Assembly: GCF_015776785.2 (NCBI RefSeq)
Contig: NZ_LFMD02000007.1
Span: forward strand, 217,549 to 281,548
DNA from: Kitasatospora sp. SUK 42
GTDB lineage: Bacteria; Actinomycetota; Actinomycetes; Streptomycetales; Streptomycetaceae
Reading direction: 5' to 3'
Length of the DNA: 64,000 nucleotides
This document shows, one piece after another, positions 52,235 through 60,613 of the stretch. Position 1 is the first letter of the stretch, and the number at the start of each line of letters is the position of its first letter. The notes below the pieces were generated by a model. It was not told the DNA's origin and ran no database searches. It saw nothing but the letters and a program-made list of their open reading frames with translations. Both the position numbers and the translations under genes were made by a program.

Positions 52235-54025
52235 ATGATCACCTACGACCACTCCGGGTTCCTCCGCAACGGCGAGCCGCACCGCATCGTCTCCGGGGCG
52301 GTGCACTACTTCCGCATCCACCCCGGGCTGTGGGAGGACCGGCTGCGGCGGGTGCGGGCGCTGGGGGTCAACACGGTGGACACCTACGTGCCGTGGAACT
52401 TCCACGAACTCCCGGACGGCGAGGTGGACTTCACCGGCTGGCGGGACGTGGGCCGGTTCGTGCGACTGGCCGGGGACCTGGGGCTGGACGTGATCCTGCG
52501 CCCGGGCCCGTACATCTGCGCCGAATGGGAGTTCGGCGGGCTGCCGGCCCGGCTGCTGGCGGTGGACGGGCTGCGGCTGCGGTGCGCGGACCCGGCGTAC
52601 CTGGCCGAGGTGGACGGCTGGTTCGACGCCCTGGCGCCCGAGCTGCTGCCGCTGCTGGCCGGCCGGGGCGGCCCGGTGGTGGCGGTGCAGGTGGAGAACG
52701 AGTACGGCAGCTACGGCGACGACGCCGCCTACCTGCGCCACCTGCGCGACGGCCTGGTGCGGCGAGGTGTGGACTGCCCGCTGTTCACGGCCGACGGTGC
52801 CCAGGACACCATGCAGCAGGGCGGCTCGATCCCCGGGCACCTCTCCACCGCCACCTTCGGTTCCCGAGCACCCGAGCGCTTCGCGGTCCTGCGCCGCCAC
52901 CAGGGCGAAGGCCCGCTCGCGGCCATGGAGTTCTGGATCGGCTGGTTCGACCAGTGGGGCCGCCCGCACCACGTCCGGGACGCCAGGGAGACCGCCGCCT
53001 CGCTCGACGAACTGCTCGCCACCGGCGCCTCCGTCAACCTCTACATGGCGCACGGCGGCACCAACTTCGGCTTCTGGGCCGGGGCCAACCACTCCGGCGC
53101 CCACCCCTACGACAGCGGGTACGAACCCACCGTCACCAGCTACGACTACGACGCCCCGATCGGCGAGGCCGGCGAACTGACCGAGAAGTTCCACGCCCTG
53201 CGCGAGGTGATCGGCCGCTACGTGCCCCTGCCCGGCGACGAACTCCCCGCCGAGCCCGCGCGGTTGGCGCCGCAACGACTGGAGCGCGCCGAGGGTCGGG
53301 CGGCCCTGCTCTCCAACCTCGACGCACTGTCACAGCCCGTGCGGCGGGCGGCGCCGCTGCCCATGGAGCGGCTGGGGCAGGACCGCGGCCTGATCCACTA
53401 CCACACCCACGTACCCGGACCGCGCCCCGAACTCCCGCTGTGCATCGACGGGTTGGCCGACCGCGCGCACGTGTTCGCCGACGGCCGCCCGCTGGGCACC
53501 CTCGACCGCAACTCCCCCGGCGCCACCCTGCCGCTGGCCACCGGGGAGGGCGGGGTGCGGCTGGACATCCTGGTCGAGGCCCTCGGCCGGGTGAACTACG
53601 GCCCCCGGATGGACGACCGCAAGGGCATCACCCGCGGCGTCGCGCACGGCCATCAGCTGCTCTTCGACTGGCGGATCCGCCCGCTGCCGCTCGCCGACCT
53701 GTCCGCCCTGCGCTTCGACGGCGACGCCACACCCGTCGACGGGGAACCGGTCTTCCACCGCTTCACCGCCCGACTGGACGCCCCCGCCGACGGGTTCGTG
53801 GCCCTGCCCGACTGGGGCCGCGGCCTGCTCTGGCTCAACGGCTTCCTCCTCGGCCGCTACACCGCCGCCGGCCCCCAGCGCACCCTCTACGCCCCCGCCC
53901 CGCTGTGGCGGGCGGGCGCCAACGAGCTCGTCGTCCTCGAACTCGACCACCACGGCGAGTCCTTGGACCTGTGCGACCGGCCCGACCTCGGCCCGACCGC
54001 CCAGGCCCCGAGCAGCGACTACTGA
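52235..54025 (+). CDS. GH35 beta-galactosidase
   Basis: A 596-residue glycoside hydrolase of family 35. The N-terminal barrel starts RIVSGAVHYFRIHPGLWEDR. The acid/base Glu is in VVAVQVENEYGSYG (Glu156) and the nucleophile in AAMEFWIGWFDQWG (Glu232). C-terminal jelly-roll domains follow (GLLWLNGFLLGRY). No signal peptide, so cytoplasmic. ATG 52235 is the likely start; the 47 in-frame codons upstream do not match the family. It would release galactose from an imported beta-galactoside. The 253-bp gap before it holds nothing else I can name. Confidence 0.92.
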   Translation: MITYDHSGFLRNGEPHRIVSGAVHYFRIHPGLWEDRLRRVRALGVNTVDTYVPWNFHELPDGEVDFTGWRDVGRFVRLAGDLGLDVILRPGPYICAEWEFGGLPARLLAVDGLRLRCADPAYLAEVDGWFDALAPELLPLLAGRGGPVVAVQVENEYGSYGDDAAYLRHLRDGLVRRGVDCPLFTADGAQDTMQQGGSIPGHLSTATFGSRAPERFAVLRRHQGEGPLAAMEFWIGWFDQWGRPHHVRDARETAASLDELLATGASVNLYMAHGGTNFGFWAGANHSGAHPYDSGYEPTVTSYDYDAPIGEAGELTEKFHALREVIGRYVPLPGDELPAEPARLAPQRLERAEGRAALLSNLDALSQPVRRAAPLPMERLGQDRGLIHYHTHVPGPRPELPLCIDGLADRAHVFADGRPLGTLDRNSPGATLPLATGEGGVRLDILVEALGRVNYGPRMDDRKGITRGVAHGHQLLFDWRIRPLPLADLSALRFDGDATPVDGEPVFHRFTARLDAPADGFVALPDWGRGLLWLNGFLLGRYTAAGPQRTLYAPAPLWRAGANELVVLELDHHGESLDLCDRPDLGPTAQAPSSDY

Positions 54026-54043
54026 CCCCCGGCCCCGACACGC

Positions 54044-54084
54044 CCGTGGGCCCGGCCGGTTTCGGAAACCGGCCGGGCCCACGG
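54044..54084. terminator. Bidirectional terminator between GH35 and PKS genes
   Basis: CCGTGGGCCCGGCCGGTTT (54044-54062) pairs with its perfect complement at 54066-54084 around a CGG turn. It lies between two converging genes, 18 bases after GH35 and 12 bases beyond the PKS stop, and should serve both. Confidence 0.85.
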
Positions 54085-54095
54085 CCTTCCTGCGG

Positions 54096-57000
54096 TCAGT
54101 GCTCGGCGGGGGCCTCCGGGAAGTACCCGGCCTCGACGAAGAAGTCGACGTAGGTGGCGAAGAGCCGCTTCGTCAGGGGCGGGCAGTCCACCCCGGTGCC
54201 GGCCAGTGCCGCCTCGGTGCCGGCGGTGTCGATCGGCGGGTAGAAGGCGGCGGTGTCGGAGGTCATCATCTCGAAGGCGTCCAGCAGCGGGATCATCGCG
54301 TTGTCCCGGTCGGACGTGACCCGCTCCAGCCATTCCTCCCGGGGCAGTTCGGCCAGCGGGTAGCCGGACGACCGCAGGTGGTCGACGAGTTCGCCGAGGC
54401 TCACCTCGCTCTGGTTGTACAGGTGGAAGGTCCGCCCGGCGCTCCCCTCCTGCCCGGCGAGCGTGACGATCGCCGAGCTGACGTAGTCGACCGGCAGCAG
54501 GTGGAAGCTGCCCGTGGTGTCCGCGGGCACCGCACCGGCCTGGAGCAGCCCCTTGAGGCTCAGCCAGACGAAGTCACGCGACTGGCAGGCACCGTTGACC
54601 TGGTCGCCGGAGATCACGTCCACCCGGTAGACCGAGACCGGCAGGCCCCGCTCCCGGGCCAGCTCGATGGTCTGCTCGGCCACCCACTTGCTGCGCAGGT
54701 AACCGCTGGGCAGCGCCGCCGCCGGGCCGGTCGGGTCGTCGGTGCGCAGCGGCACCCCCTCGACGACCGAGCCGGCGAAGACGCCGACGGTCGACACGTA
54801 GTGCACGGGGACGGTGCGGTGCCGGGCCGCCAGCCGCAGCACCTCCTCGGTGCCGCCCACGTTGGCCGCCTTGAGCGAGCCGTACGGGCGCAGCCAGTGG
54901 ACGGTGGCACCCGCGTGGTAGACCACGTCGACGTCGCGGGCGAGCCCGTCGAACTGCTCCTCCGTCAGCCCGAGCCTCGGCTGCGCGAGGTCGCCGACCA
55001 GGACCTCGACGCGCTCCGGGTCGACCTCATCCCAGACCTGGTACCACTCCAGGTTGGCCCGCAGCCGGGCCGCCGCCTCCTCGCGGTCCGCGCCGCGCAC
55101 CAGGCAGTGGACCCTCGCCTTGGTGTCCCGCAGGAGGTCGCGCAGCAGGAACGCCCCGAGGAAGCCGCTCGCCCCGGTGAGCAGGACCTCCTGCGGGTCG
55201 TCGACCGTCCGGATCACCTCGCCGGCCGGGCGGATGTCGTCGGCGAGCCGGACCTCGGCCGCGTAGTCCACCTCCTGCCGGGCGGTGGCGCCGTCCTCGG
55301 AGAGCGTGGCCAGCAGTTCGGTGCGGAGGTAGGCGGCGAGGGTGTGCGGAGTGGGGTGGTCGAAGACCAGGGTGGCGGGCAGCCGGATCCCGGTCAGGGC
55401 GGACAGCCGGTTGCGCAGCTCGACGGAGGTCAGCGAGTCGAAGCCGAGCCCGGCAAAGGGCTGCTCGGTGTCGAGGCCGCCCGGATCGGCGTGGCCGAGC
55501 ACGGCGGCCATCTCGGCCAGCAGCAGCTCCAGCACGTGGCGGTGCTGCTCCTCCTCGCCGAGCCCGGCCAGCTGCTCGGCGGGCGGCACGGTGGTGACGG
55601 CGGAGTTGCGTGCCGCGCCCCGGACGGGCGTTCCGGCCAGCCCGCTGAACAGGGGTGCGACCTGGCCGGGTTGGGTGCGCAGGGCGGCGATGTCCAGCGG
55701 CGTGGCCACCAGGGCGGGCCGGTCCAGCCCGATCGCGAGGTCGAGCAGGGCCGGGCCGTCGGCCTCGGTGACCGGGCGGAAGCCGCTGCGGGCGATCCGG
55801 GCGAGGTCGGTCTCGTCCAGGTGGCCGCCCATGCCGCCGGCCTGGTCCCACAGGCCCCAGGCGACGGCGGTGGCCGGCAGCCCGAGCGCGGACCGCTCCT
55901 GCGCCAGGCCGTCCAGGAAGGCGTTGGCGGCCGCGTAGCTGGACTGCCCGGGGCCGCCGATCACCCCGGCGACGGAGGAGAACAGGACGAAGGCGTCGAG
56001 ATCCTGATGCTTCGTCAGCTCGTGCAGGTGCCACGCAGCGTCGGCCTTGGGCCGCAGCACGGCGTCCAGCCGCTCGGGCGTCTGGGCGGCCACCAGGCCG
56101 TCGTCCGACACACCCGCCAGGTGCACGACGGCGGTGAGCGGGTGCTCGGCGGGGACGGCCGCCAGCAGCGCGGCCAGCGCCTCGCGGTCCGCGACGTCGC
56201 AGGCCGCGATCGTCACCCGCGCGCCCAGGGCGGCGAGTTCGGCTTCCAGTTCGGCGGCTCCGGCCGCCTGCGGGCCACGACGGCTGGTGAGCAGCAGGTG
56301 CCCGACGCCGTGCTCGGCCACCAGGTGCCGGGCGAACAGCGCGCCCAGCGCACCCGTGCCACCCGTGATCAGCACGGTGCCCTCGGGGGACCAGCGGCCG
56401 GTCGGCTCGCCGCCCTCGCCGGCCGCCGGGGTGCGGGCCAGCCTCGGCACGAACGCCCGGCCCCGGCGGAGCGCGAGCTGCGGCTCGCCGGAGGTGACAA
56501 CCGGGGTGAGCGCGGCGCCGGGGAGCGCGAGGTCGTCGACGTCGACCAGGACGATCCGCCCCGGCGCCTCCGACTGGGCCGACCGCAGCAGGCCCCAGAC
56601 GGCCGCGGACCGCAGGTCCGTCCCGTCCTTGGGCGAGGTGCTCACACCGCCCCGGGTGACCAGCACCAGCCTGGTGTCGGCGAGGCGGTCGTCGGCGAGC
56701 CACTGCTGCGCCAGGGCCAGCGCCCGGTGCGTGGCCTCGTGCACCTCCTCGACCGTACCGGCGGGGCCTGCCTCGTCCTGCCGGACCAGCACGGCGTCCA
56801 GGCGGCGGCCCGACGCGACCGCGCGGGCGACGTCGGCCACCGTGTGGAACGCCGGGCCGTCCGCCGCCGACCCATCCGCCGCCGGGCCGCCCAACTCGGC
56901 CCAGTCGAGCGGGCTGTCGGGCTCCGGGAGGAGGATCGGCCGCCAGCCGACGTGGAAGAGCGAGTCCTGGCGGCGCGCGGCCGAGTCGGCCACCTGGGAG

Positions 57001-60000
57001 GCGGCGACCGGGCGGAGGGCGAGCCGGCTGATCGCGGCGACCGGGCGGCCGCTCGCGTCGGCCAGGTGCACGGACAGGGTGTCGGCGGTGTCCTGCGCGT
57101 CGTCCCGCGTGCCGTCCTGGGCCACGTGGACGCGCAGCGCGGTGGCGCCGGACGCGTACGGCCGGACCCCTGCCCACTCGTCGGCCACCCGGACCGTCCC
57201 GGGGGCGTCGGCGAGGCGGGCGACCTGCACGGCCGCCTCCAGCAGCGCCGGGTGGAGGGTGAAGGACTCCGCGTCCGCCTCCTCCCGCTCGGCCAGGCGG
57301 ACTTCGGCGTAGAGGTCGGAGTCCAGCCTCCAGGCCGCCGTCAGGCCCTGGAACGCGGGGCCGTACTCCGGGCCGCCAACCGCCGAGTCGGTGTACGACC
57401 GCGCGAGGTCCAGCGGGGTGGCGCCGGCGGGCGGCCACTCACCGGGCTCGGGCAGCGCCTCGGGCGAGCGGAAGCTCAGCTGCCCGTCGGCGTGCAGCGT
57501 CCAGGAGGCGTCCGCGCCTTCGGGGCGGGCGTGGACGGTCAGGGCGCGGTAGCCGCCGTCGTCGGGCGGGCCGACCTTCACCTGCACCTGGACACCGCCG
57601 CGCTCGGGCACGACCAGCGGCTCGCGGAGGAGCAGTTCCTCGACGGCCGTGCAGCCCAGTTCGTCACCGGCACGGACGGCCAGCTCGACGAACGCCGAGG
57701 CCGGCACCACGACCGCGCCGTGCACGGTGTGGTCGGCCAGCCACGGATGCGTCCGCAGCGACCAGCGGCCGGTGAACAACGCCTCGTCCGCACCGGCCAG
57801 TTCGACCGCCGCGCCCAGCAGCGGGTGGTCGGCCGGGGTCAGTCCGAGGTCCGTGCTGTCGGCGGGCACGGCCAGCGCTTCGAGCCAGTAGCGCTCGTGT
57901 TGGAAGGCGTAGGTCGGCAGGTCGGTGCGCCGGGCGCCGGAACCGGCGAAGAACGCCGGCCAGTCGACCGCGACACCGTGCGCGTGCAACCGGCCCAGCG
58001 CCTCGACCAGGCTGTGCGCCTCCGGCCGGTCACGGCGCACCGCTGCCACCAGGGTGTGGTCACCGGTCTCCAGGGCGCCCTGGGCGAGCGCGGTCAGCAC
58101 CCCGTCCGGGCCCAGCTCCAGGAAGGCCGTGACACCCTCCCCGGCCAAGGTCCGTACGGCGTCGGCGAAGCGGACGGCGCCGCGTACCTGCTCGGCCCAG
58201 TAGCGGCCCGAGCGCAGTTCCTCGCCCGAGGCGAGCCGGCCGGTCACCGTGGACACCACCGGAATGGTCGGCTCGCCGTACTCAAGCCCGTCCGCGAGAG
58301 CGCGGAACTCGGCCAGCATGCCGTCCATCAGCGGCGAGTGGAACGCGTGGCTGACCGTGAGCCGGGTGGTCTTGTGACCGTCGGCCTCCAACTTCGCAGC
58401 GACCGCCAGGACTTCGTCCTCGACGCCCGAGATCACCACCGAGCGCGGGCCGTTCACCGCCGCGATGCCCACCACGGACTCGCGCCCGGCCAGCAGCGGC
58501 AGCACCGCCTCCTCGGGCGCCCGAACCGACACCATCGCCCCGCCCGACGGCAAGGCCTGCATCAACCGCGCCCTCGCGGCCACCAGCCGCGCCGCGTCCG
58601 CGAGCGACAACACACCCGCCACATGCGCGGCCGCCAGCTCACCGATCGAATGCCCGACCAGCACGTCCGGCCGCACACCCCAGGACTCGAACAACCGGAA
58701 CAGCGCCACCTCGACGGCGAACAGCGCGGGCTGGGTGAAGCCCGTGTCGTCCAGCCCGTCGCCAGAGGCGATCACCCCGGCCAACGGCCGCTCCAGCAGC
58801 GGGTCCAGCTCCGCGCACACCTCGTCGAAGGCCGCCCGGAACACCGGGAACGCCTCGGACAACTCCCGACCCATGCCGACTCGTTGCGCACCCTGCCCGG
58901 TGAACAGGAACGCCGTACGACCCCCGGCGCTCACACGAACCGGGACCACCGAACCCAGCTGCGCCAGCAGCGCCTCCCGATCGCCACCGACCACCGCCGC
59001 CCGGTACTCCAGCCCCGAACGGCCCGTCGCGAGTGAGAACGCCACGTCGGCGACGGGCAGGTCCGCCCGCTCCCCCACGAAGGCCGCCAGCCGCTCCACC
59101 TGCGCCGTCAGCGCCTCCGGCGTACGCGCCGACACCACCCACGGCACCACCGGCAGCGCGGCCACCGGCTCAGCGGGGGCCTCCTCCACCACCGGCGCCT
59201 GCTCAAGGATCACGTGCGCGTTCGTCCCGCTGACGCCGAACGACGAGACGCCCGCCCGGCGCGGCGCGCCCGTCTCCGGCCACGACCGGGCCTCCGTCAG
59301 CAACTGGACGTCACCCGACGCCCAGTCCACGAACGGGGTGGGCTCGTCCACGTGCAGCGTCTTCGGCATGATGCCGTGCCGTATCGACTGGACCATCTTG
59401 ATCACGCCGCCCACACCGGCGGCGGCGACGGAGTGGCCGATGTTGGACTTGAAGGAGCCCAGCCAGAGCGGTCGGCCCTCCGGTCGGCCCTGGCCGTAGG
59501 TGGCCAGCAGGGCCTGCGCCTCGATCGGGTCGCCCAGCCGGGTGCCCGTCCCGTGCGCCTCCACGAGGTCCACCTCGCCGGCGGTCAGCCGGGCACTGGC
59601 CAGCGCCTGCCGGATCACCCGCTCCTGAGAGGGCCCGTTCGGCGCCGTCAGACCGTTCGACGCGCCGTCCTGGTTCACCGCCGAACCCCGGACGACCGCG
59701 AGCACCTGGTGCCCGTTGCGCCGCGCGTCCGACAGCCGCTCCACCAGCAGCAGCCCGACACCCTCCGACCAGCCGGTGCCGTCCGCCGCCGCGGCGAAGG
59801 ACTTGCAGCGGCCGTTGGCGGCCAGTCCGCGCTGCCGGGCGAAGTCGACGAACCCGCCGGGGGCACCGTTCACCGTCGAGCCGCCGGCCAGCGCCAGGGT
59901 CGACTCGCCCTCGCGCAGCGACTGGATGGCGAGGTGCAGCGCCACCAGCGAGGAGGAGCAGGCGGTGTCGACCGTGACGGCCGGGCCCTCGAAGCCGAAG

Positions 60001-60569
60001 AAGTAGGAGATCCGGCCGGACGCCACACTGGTGAGCCGGCCGGTGGTGAGGTAGCCCTCCAGCTCCTCGGGGCCGTCCAGGGGCAGGTACGTCTGGCCGC
60101 CGACCCCGGCGAAGACGCCGGTCCTGCTGCCCTTCAGCCCGGCCGGGTCGATCCCCGCCCGTTCGAACAGCTCCCAGGCGGTCTCCAGCAGGACCCGCTG
60201 CTGCGGGTCCATCGAGAGCGCCTCACGCGGCGAGATCCCGAAGAAGCCCGGGTCGAACAGCGCGGCACCGTCGAGGAAGCCGCCCTCGCGGGTGTACGAG
60301 GTGCCCGACTTCTCCGGGTCCGGGTCGTACAGCCGCTCGACGTCCCAGCCGCGGTCGGCCGGGAACTCGGTGATGCCGTCCCGGCCGTCCAGGACCAGCT
60401 GCCACAGGTCCTCGGGCGAGCGCACCCCGCCCGGGTAGCGGCAGGCCATCCCGACGATCGCGATCGGCTCGTCCGCCGCCGACTCCAGCTCGGTGATCTT
60501 CTGCCGGGCCTTCTGCAGATCGGCCGTGACCCACTTCAGGTACTCGACCAGCTTCTCTTCGTTGGACAT
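54096..60569 (-). CDS. Type I PKS module KS-AT-DH-KR-ACP with terminal reductase domain
   Basis: A 2157-residue final extension module. Order: N-terminal docking coil (1-30), KS (33-455; Cys204, His339, His379), AT (552-870; Ser641 in GHSIG, HAFH 741-744, the malonyl-CoA type), DH (915-1190), KR (1395-1570; Tyr1545, Asn1549), ACP (1675-1755; Ser1712), reductase (1793-2120). In the DH, HTVHGAVVVP keeps His947 but the second acidic residue is Glu1111 in HPALLEAAVQ, where Asp is normal, so dehydration may fail. The KR has SDD at 1488-1490, near the LDD of B-type reductases. The last domain has TGASGFLG (1798-1805) and YLRSK (Tyr1957, Lys1961), the short-chain reductase pair of thioester reductases, giving an aldehyde or alcohol. 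GAGGAG lies six bases before the ATG. Confidence 0.95.
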   Translation of the reverse strand: MSNEEKLVEYLKWVTADLQKARQKITELESAADEPIAIVGMACRYPGGVRSPEDLWQLVLDGRDGITEFPADRGWDVERLYDPDPEKSGTSYTREGGFLDGAALFDPGFFGISPREALSMDPQQRVLLETAWELFERAGIDPAGLKGSRTGVFAGVGGQTYLPLDGPEELEGYLTTGRLTSVASGRISYFFGFEGPAVTVDTACSSSLVALHLAIQSLREGESTLALAGGSTVNGAPGGFVDFARQRGLAANGRCKSFAAAADGTGWSEGVGLLLVERLSDARRNGHQVLAVVRGSAVNQDGASNGLTAPNGPSQERVIRQALASARLTAGEVDLVEAHGTGTRLGDPIEAQALLATYGQGRPEGRPLWLGSFKSNIGHSVAAAGVGGVIKMVQSIRHGIMPKTLHVDEPTPFVDWASGDVQLLTEARSWPETGAPRRAGVSSFGVSGTNAHVILEQAPVVEEAPAEPVAALPVVPWVVSARTPEALTAQVERLAAFVGERADLPVADVAFSLATGRSGLEYRAAVVGGDREALLAQLGSVVPVRVSAGGRTAFLFTGQGAQRVGMGRELSEAFPVFRAAFDEVCAELDPLLERPLAGVIASGDGLDDTGFTQPALFAVEVALFRLFESWGVRPDVLVGHSIGELAAAHVAGVLSLADAARLVAARARLMQALPSGGAMVSVRAPEEAVLPLLAGRESVVGIAAVNGPRSVVISGVEDEVLAVAAKLEADGHKTTRLTVSHAFHSPLMDGMLAEFRALADGLEYGEPTIPVVSTVTGRLASGEELRSGRYWAEQVRGAVRFADAVRTLAGEGVTAFLELGPDGVLTALAQGALETGDHTLVAAVRRDRPEAHSLVEALGRLHAHGVAVDWPAFFAGSGARRTDLPTYAFQHERYWLEALAVPADSTDLGLTPADHPLLGAAVELAGADEALFTGRWSLRTHPWLADHTVHGAVVVPASAFVELAVRAGDELGCTAVEELLLREPLVVPERGGVQVQVKVGPPDDGGYRALTVHARPEGADASWTLHADGQLSFRSPEALPEPGEWPPAGATPLDLARSYTDSAVGGPEYGPAFQGLTAAWRLDSDLYAEVRLAEREEADAESFTLHPALLEAAVQVARLADAPGTVRVADEWAGVRPYASGATALRVHVAQDGTRDDAQDTADTLSVHLADASGRPVAAISRLALRPVAASQVADSAARRQDSLFHVGWRPILLPEPDSPLDWAELGGPAADGSAADGPAFHTVADVARAVASGRRLDAVLVRQDEAGPAGTVEEVHEATHRALALAQQWLADDRLADTRLVLVTRGGVSTSPKDGTDLRSAAVWGLLRSAQSEAPGRIVLVDVDDLALPGAALTPVVTSGEPQLALRRGRAFVPRLARTPAAGEGGEPTGRWSPEGTVLITGGTGALGALFARHLVAEHGVGHLLLTSRRGPQAAGAAELEAELAALGARVTIAACDVADREALAALLAAVPAEHPLTAVVHLAGVSDDGLVAAQTPERLDAVLRPKADAAWHLHELTKHQDLDAFVLFSSVAGVIGGPGQSSYAAANAFLDGLAQERSALGLPATAVAWGLWDQAGGMGGHLDETDLARIARSGFRPVTEADGPALLDLAIGLDRPALVATPLDIAALRTQPGQVAPLFSGLAGTPVRGAARNSAVTTVPPAEQLAGLGEEEQHRHVLELLLAEMAAVLGHADPGGLDTEQPFAGLGFDSLTSVELRNRLSALTGIRLPATLVFDHPTPHTLAAYLRTELLATLSEDGATARQEVDYAAEVRLADDIRPAGEVIRTVDDPQEVLLTGASGFLGAFLLRDLLRDTKARVHCLVRGADREEAAARLRANLEWYQVWDEVDPERVEVLVGDLAQPRLGLTEEQFDGLARDVDVVYHAGATVHWLRPYGSLKAANVGGTEEVLRLAARHRTVPVHYVSTVGVFAGSVVEGVPLRTDDPTGPAAALPSGYLRSKWVAEQTIELARERGLPVSVYRVDVISGDQVNGACQSRDFVWLSLKGLLQAGAVPADTTGSFHLLPVDYVSSAIVTLAGQEGSAGRTFHLYNQSEVSLGELVDHLRSSGYPLAELPREEWLERVTSDRDNAMIPLLDAFEMMTSDTAAFYPPIDTAGTEAALAGTGVDCPPLTKRLFATYVDFFVEAGYFPEAPAEH
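57673..57862. repeat. 190-bp segment identical to 61791-61980
   Basis: Within the DH/AT junction of the final PKS module, 57673-57862 is identical base for base to 61791-61980 in the next PKS gene. A second block, 58695-58810 (116 bp, within the AT), is identical to 62816-62931. These show recent module duplication or gene conversion. Confidence 0.85.
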
Positions 60570-60613
60570 GGAAAGCTCCTCTCCCCCTTCTGCGAGGAAG
60601 TCGTCGAAACCTG

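Noticed and set aside
54099..59036. Plus-strand open frame of 1645 codons opposite the PKS gene
   Set aside because: Antisense shadow: no family motif, extreme Arg/Gly/Val content, and the opposite strand encodes an ordered KS-AT-DH-KR-ACP-reductase protein.
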